From: Antedon mediterranea
Lineage: Eukaryota > Echinodermata > Crinoidea > Comatulida > Antedonidae
Reading direction: 5' to 3'
NCBI RefSeq assembly: GCF_964355755.1
Contig: NC_092671.1
Coordinates: 13,308,501 to 13,372,500, forward strand
Length of the DNA stretch: 64,000 bases
The translations under genes and the position numbers were made by a program. This document shows, piece by piece, positions 30,001 to 43,000 of the stretch (position 1 is its first letter; every line of letters starts with the position of its first letter). The notes below the pieces were generated by a model that was not told the origin of the DNA, searched no databases, and saw only the letters and a list, made by a program, of their open reading frames with translations.

Positions 30001-31081
30001 ACACAGGAAGATTCTACAACAGTTGACGTAACTACTGATGAAGGTATAACAACACAAGCCTCAACCACTTTGTTTGATTCAACAACAGGTTTGGATATAA
30101 CAACACAGAAAAAATCTACAACAGTTGACGTTACTACTGATGAAGGTATAATAACACAAGCCTCAACCACTTTGTTTGACTCAACAACAGGTTTTGATAT
30201 AACAACACAGCAAGATTCTACAATAGTTGACGTAACTACTGATGAAGGTATAACAACACAAGCTTCAACCACTTTGTTTGACTCAACAACAGGTGTTGAT
30301 ATAACAACACTGCAAGATTCTACAACAGTTGACGTTACTACTGATGAAGGTATAACAACACAAACCTCAACCACATTGTTTGGCTCAACAACAGGTTTGG
30401 ATATAACAACACAGGAAGATTCTACAACAGTTGACGTTACTACTGATGGAGGTATAACAACACAAACCTCAACCACATTGTTTGGCTCAACAACAGGTTT
30501 GGATATAACAACACAGGAAGATTCTACAACAGTTGACGTAACTACTGATGAAGGTATAACAACACAAGCCTCAACCACTTTGTTTGATTCAACAACAGGT
30601 TTGGATATAACAACACAGAAAAAATCTACAACAGTTGACGTTACGACTGATGAAGGTATAACAACACAAGCCTCAACCACATTGTTTGGCTCAACAACAG
30701 GTTTGGATATAACAACACAGGAAGATTCTACAACAGTTGACGTCACGACTGATGAAGGTATAACAATCCAAACTTCAACCACTTTCTTTGACTCAACAAC
30801 AGGTTTGGATAAAACAACACTTGCTGACCCTACATCAGTTGTACTTTCTACAACCATATTCGATTCAACAACAGGTGTTGATATGTCAACTGCAGATGTA
30901 TCTACAGTAGATGATTTAATTACTGGTACAACTGTCAATAATGATTTAACAACCATGTATTCTACAACTGTACCTGATTTAACCAGTATAGACACGACAT
31001 ATGTCACCATGGCTAAATATACTAGTAAAGAGACCTTCTCAACATCTGAAATGTTATCTACCATCTTTACAACTATTCCAG
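1..31081 (+). CDS. giant mucin-repeat exon (5' truncated by the window edge)
   Basis: The plus frame beginning at base 1 is open without a stop to 31098. The exon ends at 31081, where CAG meets the donor GTAGGG in phase 1; reading on would hit a stop 17 bases later. The first base already lies inside a repeat, so the TTG at 10 is not a start. Residues are about 44 percent Thr plus Ser, with Asp/Glu at about one in six, no proline in the typical unit, and only one cysteine that I noticed (codon 23566-23568). Such sequence is expected to be densely O-glycosylated and extended, forming the distal part of the ectodomain. The last 250 bases (about 30822-31081) are a degenerate Ser/Thr-rich tail that no longer follows the unit. 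The exon is exceptionally long for a coding exon; vertebrate mucins such as MUC4 and MUC16 also encode their repeats in giant exons. Confidence 0.95.
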
Positions 31082-34000
31082 GTAGGGTATTAATTTAATA
31101 GGATTATTTAATTGATATTTTAATCTATCATTTAAATCGAATTTAGTTTTTACGTATATTTGATTTGAACACATTCTAGTGTAGTTAGTTTGTAATTTCG
31201 GTAATTGTTACAGATGTAAAGTGCCCTACAGATCAGGTTTTGTGTGTTGGCAGTACTATTTGCATACCTAAATCCTATTTATGTGATTTACACACCGACT
31301 GTATAAACGGATATGATGAGACCGAAGAAGCTGGGTGTGGTAAGTAAACTTTGGTTTTTTACTTGGACGCAACTTAATGACGTAAGTACAACGCGAGTGA
31401 GCTGACCAATCACAAGCGACAGTTTGGATGATCCATTGCGTCGTGATTGGTCAAATTCGTTGCGTCCAAATGGTAACCAGGCGTTGTATTATTTGTGTTG
31501 CAAAATATTAGCTTGGTCGCTGTTTAGTAGGTATGTCTATGTACTCAAATGTTCCAACCAGGGTAAATTGTTCTACACTCATTGACTACAAGTATGTTAC
31601 AGTTAATTTCAGGAGTCGATGTAGCCGCATTTATAAAATAAATGAAACAAAATTGACTATACATCCCTTTCTAAAAATAAAAATTACATTCTTATTTTCA
31701 ATGTTTTAACATTTGCAATAACACTCCTCTAACCTTAATTAAAATTCCTTATTTCCACCTTTAGTTTGCAAAAGTGATGACTACCAATGTAATAATGGAG
31801 AATGTGTACCATATGATTATTTATGTGATGATTATAATGATTGTGTCAATAACGAAGATGAAGAACTTGACATCTGTTATGGTTTGTAAACAATGTGTAA
31901 TGATGAAAATGATGTAATAAACAATGTAATAAAATATTAAAATGTAAACATTAGGTATAATATAATAATCATAATTATAGGTCAAACCAAATCATCAAAT
32001 TGTGAAAATATCCTTTTCTGCTTTATTATTATATCAGTTTTATTTTTAATTAACTTATTTTGATAATTTTGTTTCAATTTTTCAATTTCAGAGACTTGTT
32101 CCTTTCCAAATAATGATCCTAATGGATATTTTGTACCGTTCAAGTTTAAATATAAACCAGATGAGACCATAACCTACATGTGTCAACAAGGGTATACATT
32201 AGTTGGTCATAATACCAGTATTTGCAACAACACAAAATGGTCAAATGAATCTCCACAATGTCATAGTAAGTATTTAGATTACATAACGAAATGTATAGGA
32301 AATACAAGTGACATTATGTGTCAATATTGCCTCAGCTGTCTGAAGTATTCGAAATAGAGTATTATTATATAATTTTTTATTATATTATGTATTGTATTGT
32401 AATGAATTATACGTTTTTTATTATATTACTTGGTTTTAGCATTATACTATAAACATTAATGTATCAAAATATATTATTATTATTATTCTATCTATTTTTA
32501 ATATATTATGCATGTATGTATGTATTATATTATTTGGTTTTAGCATTATATTATGAACATTTACTATTATATTATCAATAAAAATAAAATTAATTATATT
32601 ATACCATAATTGTATTATATTAAATGCATATACCTTACTTTATAACACAAAACATTATTATATCATGCGTATTCGTTATGATATTAGGTTTACGAAAGGG
32701 CTGATGGGATACTTTTACTTTTTTAACTTAAATGTTATGGGGCTACCCCATGGAGGTATTTACCTCCTAGGCTGCGCTAGTAGGTAAGAATAATGATTAG
32801 TTATAATAGAAAACGTATAATTTATTACAATACAATTCATAATATAATTTAAAAAAATGATATAATACTCTATTTCGAATACTTCAGACAGATGAGGCTT
32901 GCCATATTTCAATGTGATTTTAATAGTTGGATGACGTGGACCAATATATTATTTTTATTCACATCCATACATTTTAATTTAAACAGAGGTTTGCAATAGT
33001 TTAATTGCACCAAGCAATGGTCAAGTAGTCCCTAGTGGTTCAGTAGACCACGGAGAAACTGTTTCGTTTATGTGCAATAATGGATACAATTTAGTTGGTA
33101 GAGAAACGCTGATGTGTGAGGATGGAAAATACAATGAAGTCATTCCTACATGCGTTGGTAAATATTTCTCCTTTTATTTATACATTGCAAATAATTAATT
33201 ACTTCATTGTCTAAAACATACTTTGATACTGTTTGATACTAACATTTTCTAGCCCTAAAATGAATCAGTTTAGCCAAAGATATCTTATTAAAGAATACAC
33301 GACAATGATATACTATTTAAATGACCATCGTATTAGTTTTAGTTTTAGGCTACTGACAGTTGCATATGTCTACTGTGTGAGTAGGCCTATAAAGAATAAT
33401 ATTTCTTCGGCTAGCCTTATTAATAGATAGTAGAGAGGAGCCACGAGTTAGCATAAGAAAAGTTATTGGAACGTACATTTTGGTAACTCATGCCAATAAA
33501 ACATCCAAGAATACTGTCTAATTTTGGTCTTGAAATTGCTTCAGAACATACAGTATAGTATATCTGCAATCCCGCTCCACCTTGTTTCGGATGGGGAAGT
33601 TGACACAAAGCGTTAATTTGTTTTCCTTTATAGAAATTAACGACTGTGAATCGGAACCGTGTTTAAATGGAGGTACATGTTTAGATGGTGTATCACAATA
33701 TACCTGTACTTGCACTGAACAGTGGGAAGATGCAAACTGCACCACAGGTATAAAATAGTGACTCTTTAGCTTGAAATTATATATTTCACATGTTTAAATC
33801 TTCTAATTTTTTTTGAGTGGTTTAACATTAAATACATCATCATAAGCATAACATTCTCTGGCTCACAATTTATTGAACATGAACATGTGGATTTCTATAC
33901 CATGAGACAATAGGATGTTTTATTCTTTGTGTAAGTACATGTGCTATGAAATGAACCCCATATTTATAATACTTTACAGATGTTGATGAATGTACTGAAG

Positions 34001-37000
34001 GGAAATACGAATGCGATGTACATGCATCATGTAATAATACGATTGGAAGTTACAACTGTACATGCAACGATGGTTATAAAGGCGACGGAATAACGTGTTA
34101 CGGTAAATATTATGGCATTACAGGAGACAGGTGTATTACACCCATAAACATGATAATACCAGTTTTATTTTATATATACATTCCAGGAAAATACTAATCT
34201 TGATAGAATTCAATTGAAATTTCTAATTTTTAGAACAAACCTTTTTTGACTACAACCAAGAAACAAGCTCAAGTTTACGAGAAAATCATGATTCAACAAA
34301 TGGCACGGAACTGATTTCACTCACAATTAAACCATCGTGTGGATTCCCATATGGAAATAAATTTTACAAAGAATTGTATGTAAGTATGTTATGTGTGAAG
34401 TCAAGTCATGCTAAACAAAAATATATAACCTATGTTATTTCTTCATACATTCATTCATCAAAAAATTACTTATATTTAATTTATTGTCATTTGCATATAA
34501 AATACACTTAGACATTTTTGCTCTAAGATATACAAAAACAGATAAATGAAAACTAACAAAAACAATTACAAAGTTTCACATCACTCTTGTACGGTATACT
34601 GACAAACATTCAATGCCCGAATGGCAGCTGGATACAAGCTATTACGAAATTTATTTGTACGGGAGATGATAGACTACCGCTACGTAACACCTCAAATACA
34701 TTATAGAATGTGTTTTCTTAATTAATCGATTTTCAAAACGGATTCAATCGAATATTCAAATTTCAATGTTGTATGATCATTAACACAAAACACAGAGAGG
34801 GTGGTTGAGCTGTAACCTGCTCACGATACATATAATTATACTACGCGCTTTCCGCTTACCGTCACCGCTCGTCTGTGTAAATTGGCCTTGATAACTTCCG
34901 TTTGATGTTTACAAATTTGTTGTGTTTACTATTTATTATTGCCGTAAATGAGTAGTTTGGACCAATACTTGACTTACTGTTTGTTTTTCTGACATAGTTT
35001 ACCGAGAATGGTGTCATCGCATTTATTGAAGAAAATGCAGAAAAATATGGATATCCTAATGCATACGACAATGGGTTTTCTGGTGATAGTGCTCAAGCTA
35101 TGCTCATTGCACCATTTTGGACCGACGTTGACCTAACTCAAGAGTATGGTGATGTCTATTACCAGGTAAAAAACAAAATTGTTATTACATATAACACAGT
35201 TTCGACAATGTATTATGTATTATGTTAATTTGGTCGTTTGTATCATAATGACATACAAACTATTTTTACTTTTATAGGTCCACGACACATATGACTCTGT
35301 TATTATGGATGCTAACCAAAGAATTCAAAATAATCAGGATACCAGTAGTCTACAGTTTAATGGAACTTGGATGTTGGTTGTTACTTGGTACCAAGTTCCT
35401 CAATATTTAGTAAATTACACTTATAAAAAGGTAATTAATTTATTGTTAAAATAAACAATTAATACATTTTCAAATATATATATTATATTGTCTAGATAAC
35501 TAGATCGTCGGGTTACAGTGCTCAATACCATTGGTATAGCTAGATATGTATAAATATATTAAAATAAAACTTGGTTATTTCATGGTATTCACTACAAATT
35601 TGTTTCGTTGCTAGCAGGGCTAACACACTCATCAGGTCGAAAGTAAAACTTTTCAATCTTATGCTTAATTTGTTTTGTATTTTAGCCAAACACATTCCAA
35701 GCAGCTTTGATAACAGATGGAATATATGGATATATATTTTTCAATTTTGAGGAGCCAAAAATGTTATGGGATACATCTATTATAGTGAATAAAAACTTGA
35801 TCATTGGATATAACCGCGGAGACGCGTTAGTGAATGTGCAGTCGGATTTCTTTCAATCTATGAATGACGCCTATAAACCAGATAGTATAAATGGAAACAC
35901 AAATTTAAGAGGAAGGTGGATTTACCGAAGCGAGAGCAATACAGAAAATACAGTGAATCCATGTCTTAAGTGTGTAGAATGGTACACCAGGCAGCCAGAA
36001 AATGACGAATGGATTGGAGAGCTAGGCTCGTGTCCTTGTGGCTTTAGTCAGGGAAGTGGTGATCTGGCCTATTCACAAAGTAATAACAACACCGACTTGG
36101 ATCCACAATTGGATGATGCTATATTGGCTAATATAGAAAAGTTATCTGGTAGGTAAAACACACCTGGTATATATACTTATGATATGGCAAACACAAATAA
36201 GCTGCTCATACGATGCAATTTCATGCAGTGTTTTTCTCATTTCATTTCAAAAGACATTTATTTTCCTCCATAGCAATAGAAAATAGTATACAGAAATGAT
36301 AAGGTGAAAAAAAATTAAGATTATGATGATTGTTGGATGGACAAAAGAAAAGAAAAATTAAATAGGCTATGGAGGAAGGCATAATGCCTAGAAGATGTGG
36401 GTATCTTGTACTGGGTATCCCTATGCAAATAAAATGGATATGTTTATAAGAGTGGGAATTAAGAGAAACAAGCAATACAAAAAAAAAAACGCGCAGACAA
36501 GGAAAAAACGTAAATAAAAAATAAAATAATAAAAAAAAAAAAGAAAAAAAAAAGATCAGTTTGTAGTGTTATTATGCCTTTCTGTAATTTTTTCTTATTA
36601 TCAACGTTAATATTGTTATTACCTTCTATAGGCTCCCCTTTCTGTTTGATTACTGCACTACCAAATAGTAATGGAGCGGGCATGCAATGCTGTTACAGGG
36701 ACGATCATTCACTAATTGAAGGTTTTGGAACAACTCAATCCAGTAGTTTTGTACTCATGCATCAATTTCTAACAGGGAATGCATTTCTTTCTGATCAATA
36801 TCAAAATTACATTGGTAAATGTTATGTTCTTAATGCTTATGTGATAAACTATTTATTATGATTGCTGTGATTGATTGAACTTTATACAAAATTCTATTTT
36901 GGGTAAAAAACTTGTAACATTCATACTTTAATTAGTACTTGAAATTCTATATTTCCTTTTTTAAATGATAGATGAGGATTTGTATCCACGTTACTACTGT

Positions 37001-40000
37001 TGTGGAGCATCTCAAGATGAACAATTATGTAATATGTATACTGAAAAACGACCGGCTGGGAAATGTGAAGGATACATTCCTCCTAAAACCGGTAAGGATT
37101 GTTGTTATGTTCCAAATGTTCTCTTTGAATAGGGGTTGCACATTCTTGATTTACTTAATTGTTATGATACCTCTTTTTTCAGGATGGATGTTTGGTGATC
37201 CTCATCTTGAAACACTTGATGGACTAAACTTTACTTTTAATGGATTAGGAGAATACACACTTCTTGATGTGGATGATGGATTTATTGTTCTGCAAGGGAG
37301 AACTGAGAAGGTTGATGACACCCTAAATGCCACCATATTTACAGCATTTTCTGCACAGCAAGCAGAGTCTACAAAGGTATTACTCAGATTTGGAAGATCC
37401 ATTTAAACTTGATCAAATATTCAAATCACGCTCCCATAATGCCATTTTAACACTGTGTAACAATATTTCTGCAAATATGTTTTTTTTATAGTTTCAAATA
37501 GTGTTAAAAGGAAGTAGTGACTTTGAAGTTATTCTCAATGAGACAGATTCCATTAATCGCACTGATATCACAACTGGTAAAAAGAATTATATTATTACAT
37601 ATTTTGTACAGTGTATTAGTTGTGAAATGATTGTATTAACTACCAATGGTGACTTGAATTATCTCCATAACTATCAACTAATTTCATGGCGGGAAAACAT
37701 TTTTAGGAAGATTGCATGAAAGTAATAATAATATGTAGGCTACTGATTAATAATTTATTACACTGCTTTTAACAGGTCCTTACGTTCCACCAGAAGATCC
37801 TAATTTTTCTGTACAACTAAAAATCGATGATAACAATAAAGAATACATTGTGGCATTATGGTCTTCTAAATTTGCAATATCGGTCTCCCCACTCTTCAAC
37901 ATGTTGGAAATTGTGGTGTCAACTCCTGACAGATTTATGAACAAAACAATAGGTTTACTGGGTAAGGTAGTAAGAAGTTTGTTTATTATAAATGTTTATT
38001 TGGAGTGCAGTAGAACAGAATGCATCAAGAACTTTCTCTCATAGAGTATAGATTCTCTGACATATGTAAAAACGAAGCCATCGATTTAGTTTGATTTAGG
38101 CTTAATCACATGATATATTATGTTCAAACAATGACAAGTTTGTTTTTGTTTATTCTGCATAGTTAAATATAAATTGTTACTTTCAAAAAATAGGAGTTTG
38201 GAATGGTAACACAGACGATGATTTCACATACAAGAATGGAGATATTTTGCCAAAAGATAGTAGTGAACAAGAAATATTCGATTATGGAGAAACTTGTAAG
38301 TTAAATTAAGTTTTAAATGTTGATACTGATATCAGTTTCATGTTATTATTTAAACAAAGTTAAAATGTTTTTAGACAATAATTATTTTTTGTATAATACT
38401 ATTTTCAGTTTAATATACACAAGGGGAAAGTTAACATGTATTAGATAATAATTACTTATTGTATAATATTATTTTCAGGGAGAACAACACCAGAGACTTC
38501 TCTATTTTATTATACACAAGGGGAAACTTGGAATACTTATAATAATGTTCAGTTTGTACCAGTTTTTCTCGACGACTTAATGTCTTCCATGGAAATTGGA
38601 AGTCAAGCTAATTTTACTGATATATGTGGAGAGGACGTTAGTTGTCTGTATGATGGGTTAGTGACAGGAAACATGGACATTGCTATGAATACAAAGACTA
38701 CCAATGATGTAAACAAAGATACTGCTGATAAACTTGGTAAATGTGTGGGCTTTGTTTTCATTGAAAAGTAGGAAACATCGTTTATATGTATGATATAAGA
38801 TGATTATATTTACATTTAGTAGTGTTGTTACATGATAATTGTATTACGTATCATTACAGAGAACTTTCCTCCGAGTATAGTTAACGGACCACGGGAATTG
38901 AGGGTAGAGGTAAACCAATCAGTTAATTTGAATATCACAGCAATTGACCCAGAAGGGAGCATTGTATCCTATTCTTTGCTGACGTCTTCAGAAGAAGCGA
39001 ACATTGACATAGACTGTAAGTAATATTAAAAAATTAGATTGTTTTGTGAATAATCCTTGGAAACTAATATGAAAGTAAATGTGAAAAAGAAGCTATAAGT
39101 CTTACTGACAATTAATGTATTTAATCAATCTGAAAGCTGACTCTATCCTCTTTTATTTTTCTTGATCAGCTGGACTCTTTACTTGGACTCCGTTCAATAG
39201 TTCCGTGACGCAAATTACGTTCATCGCTACTGATGATAAATCTGCAACAGTAGCTCTTCAGCCAATCATTTATTTGTGTGAATGCCACAATGGCGGGATA
39301 TGCAACTATAACCAGCAAAGATCTGAATCTGATATAAATGTTGATAAGTTTGCTGTAAGTACGATATCGTTAATGTCCTTTCCGTCATAGTTTCAAAAAT
39401 TTCAAATTGTTGTCAAGAATTCGTTTTACAATCATATTGTTTTCTTTGTAGCTTGTTGAATGTGTGTGTCCTCCTGGGTATGTTGGATCTGATTGTGGGA
39501 CGGTCTATGATGCATGTGCAGACAACTATTGCTACCCAGGCGTCACATGCATTGACAGGCCTCCACCTGCTGTAGATGCTACATGCTCAGCTTGTCCTAC
39601 AGGTTTTGATGGTACTGGAGTGAAGTGTTGGGGTATGTAAACATAGTTTTTATTTATATACATCCGAATAATATTATCTGCTTACAATGACTCAAACGAC
39701 AGACTGTGTGAGAAGGCATTAGTTTCAGACTTTCCTCTCTGTGCCATCTTGTTTTTCTAGGCAAGATGAAACGAACATTGCTTCATCTGAATATGTGACA
39801 TCCTTTAGTATTAAGTGTTTTCATGTGTATTTCAGATGTTGATGAGTGTATGAATGTAGACAACAATTGTCAACAGGGTTGTCAGAATACAGCTCCTGGA
39901 TATGAATGTTACTGCTTTGTCGGCTACAGACTACAACAACTTAATCAATCAAGTGAATGTGTCGGTAAGTTAAAAAAAACCTGCTGTTTTGTCAATAAAA

Positions 40001-43000
40001 CAATACATTCTCTACGTAAGAAGTGTTTTTTATTGTTATTCTATAACAATTTAAATTACACAATGTCATAAACAGTATTGCATATCCAAAAGGTACAATT
40101 ATTATTTGTATTGCAGATATCAATGAATGTGTAGGGTTGGCAATGAATAACTGTAGTAGTGATGCCGTATGTAACAACACAATTGGCTCATATCATTGCA
40201 CATGTAATGATGGTTATACTGGAGATGGATATACTTGTATAGGTATGATTTTAAGATTTTTTCTAACTGAATTTGATTGTGGATGTAAGCCTGATTTCTC
40301 TCACAAGCTCACGTTTAATTTTGACACACATAATCTAGTTGATTTCAGAGCTTGTATCAACTCAAATCACACATAATTCTGGACACAGTTCTTAAATCGA
40401 AGATTAGAATTAAAGCGCTTTCGCTTACAACTGTTATTTTTTAATTTTCAATTGTTACTGACTTAATTACAGATATAAATGAATGTTTCATTACAAATGG
40501 CTGCCATGAATATGCTACTTGTGAAAATATAATTGGTTCTTACATGTGTGAATGCCGAACAGGATTTATAGGAGATGGATTCAACTGTATAGGTAACAAA
40601 CAACCTTATCATTATCGTATAATAATAATACAAACAATAGGATTACTAACCTTTTTTTGTATGACAAATGTATAATTCTTGTAGGTTACTCATCTCAAGA
40701 TTTGACTTCTGTGCCTGTAAAATATATATATATATGTTGCTAGTTTAATTACAAAAGTTTCAATACATGAAAGATAAATTGAACAAGTTTACACATATAA
40801 TATCCTACTATCGTCTTATTTAGATATCGATGAATGTTCTACTGCCACCAACTTATGTGATACCTATTCTGTATGTACTAACACAAATGGATCATATAGT
40901 TGCGAATGCATTATTGGATTTACGGGTAATGGGACGTATTGTGGTGACATAGATGAGTGTCAATTAGCGATAAACGAATGTAACCGATTTGCCAGCTGTA
41001 GTAACGTTGAAGGAGGATATATGTGTAGTTGCATCGACGGTTATGAAGGGGATGGGAAAATATGTAACAGTAAGTACTTTATGGTAACAGTATAAAATCC
41101 CGCAAAAATGTTCACAATTTCCACAATTTGTGGAGTATGCCTATGGAGTGCAAACTCTGCCAAAATTCAAAAGTGAAACAAATGTTTTTGCTTTGTATAG
41201 AAATAGACGTGTGCCTTACAAAAGTGTGTCCAGAAAATTCAACATGTATTGAAGAAATCAACGATTGTAGATGTAACAGCGGATTCTACTATTTAGAAGG
41301 CATATGTGCTGGTAAGTTTAAAACTACTTTCGATAATTTATTCAAATTCTCGAACACAACAGATCATAGCATTTTTATCAATGTAAATGAATGACAAAAG
41401 TTAAAATCAGTGTAGGCCTATAGATTATATTTGTACCGTAATTTTTCAACAATTATGTTACGTTTGCTACTACAGATTTTGACGAATGCGCCGATAACAG
41501 AAACCTTTGCAAACCAGGTTCCACGTGTATAAATTCACCTGGAACTTATGAATGCAAGTGTGATGCAGGCTATATACAAAACCAAGATGAATGTGATGGT
41601 AACAAATCTAATATTATATTATAAACATAACATTATATTATCAAACAAGATGTTATTGACATAGAAACTGGTTTCTATAATAATAAGTAAAAGAAGAATG
41701 ACTTTTTCGTGTGATCAACGACAAAATGAAAACAAATAAAAGACTCAAATGAGTGAAATGTAATAAAATATATATTATATAATTATGGATGTTATTCCTA
41801 CAAAATGTTCATTTAAAATGCTTTATTTTCTTGTTTTCAGATATTGATGAATGTCTGTTAGGTATTAATGAATGTACTCAGGTTTGCACAAATGATGTTC
41901 CACTGTATCACTGTTCGTGTGAAGAAGGCTTTGAACTAGCACAAGATAGTGTCACATGCAATGGTGAGAACCTATTCACGATATGGATACAGAACAATAA
42001 AACGGTCTTTCCTTCTATTTATTAACATTTTTTTTACAGAATGTTGCTATTTATCTAATATTATTTTATGGTACGTTTATTCTTTAGCAACATCGCCATG
42101 TGATTCTAGTTGTGGATATGGAACATGTTACATTGAAAGTGAAGTTCATCGGTGTATGTGTGATTTGGGTTTTGAACTAGTGGGAAACTCAACATGCGAA
42201 GGTAAATATCAAGTGCATTAGTTATATTGCTTCAGCGACTGGCCATTTTTATCAAACAGATGACACAAATGTGTAATAATTTACACTCATCAAAATAATT
42301 GTTGGGTTTTCGTTTTGTAGATGTTGATGAATGTGTTGGCAATCATACCTGTGAAACGTTTTGTTCAAATACGATTGGTGGATATGATTGTAGCTGTTTG
42401 CCAGGTTATCAACTTGACTCTGATTTCAGAACGTGTAGTGGTGAGTATTATATGCTTAACTTTTCCAGCGTACACAATTTCAAACATAGTACCATACTAT
42501 GTTGTAATACCTTCTTCACAACATCTATCAAAGATGTCAATGGATTCCTTGATACCGACATTCTAGGTTAAAATTATTCATATTGTTATTGTGTCTATTT
42601 ATTCCAGATATTGACGAATGTTTAACTGAAAATAATTGTTCAGTGCTAGCAAATTGTAATAATACTGACAGTAGTTATAATTGTATATGTTCTGATGGGT
42701 ACACTGGTACAGGGTATGAATGCTACGGTAAGATAATACTCATATCTATTTTGATAAACATTCAATAGTTGAAAAACCACTTACTGTAGTAAACTTAATC
42801 TGTGTTGTTTATAATACTTTGATTGTACTTCACCTTTAGATATTGATGAATGTGAAAGTTATGCCTGTCCTAACAACAGTTACTGTCAAAATACCAACGG
42901 TTCATTTTCATGTGATTGTGAACCAGGATTTATAAAGAATAATGATTTATGTACAGGTAAATATAATGTAGTCTTACTGTAAAGTAAAAAGTATCTTAAT

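Larger units (their letters stand above)
1..30821 (+). repeat. tandem array of 102 bp (34-residue) units with 93 bp variants
   Basis: About 300 head-to-tail copies (estimated from length divided by unit size) encode a unit of six short blocks, each starting with Thr-Thr: for example [18 protein letters not shown], then a 5-residue [11 protein letters not shown] and a 5-residue TTQAS. A short form of 31 residues lacks 9 bp (DEGITTQ becomes DEVQ) and is scattered through 1-25.4 kb. I saw none downstream of about 25.4 kb. Common substitutions are GLD/GVD, QQD/QQE/QKD/QKE/QED, VDV/DDV/FDV, ASTT/TSTT and FDS/FGS. Rare indels are also codon-sized: one codon missing near 7025, one codon added near 3650 and 4955, and a six-residue insertion (SSTGLD) near 22581 and 26244. 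Confidence 0.97.

Noticed and set aside
1-30821. A CRISPR array or satellite DNA
   Set aside because: The regular repeat has no unique spacers and keeps a plus-strand reading frame over 31 kb with codon-sized indels only, which satellite DNA would not.
25785-31064. A minus-strand open frame of 1759 codons over the repeat array, and about 50 shorter ones upstream
   Set aside because: They are the reverse complement of the 102 bp repeat. Because the unit length is a multiple of three and lacks stops in that antisense frame, the frame stays open by repetition. It has a low-complexity Val/Ser/Cys composition, breaks wherever a 93 bp or variant unit introduces a stop, and runs opposite a gene with full domain support.
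31082-31098. Termination of the protein at the TAA at 31096-31098
   Set aside because: A consensus donor (CAG GTAGGG) precedes it, and the next exon continues in frame into LDLa domains. Still, an unspliced transcript would end here, giving a secreted mucin without the membrane part.
41128-41394. Open frames that run across EGF exon edges into introns (for example 41128-41394, 42299-42571)
   Set aside because: They are read-through of true exons into flanking introns; splice sites and phases define shorter exons.
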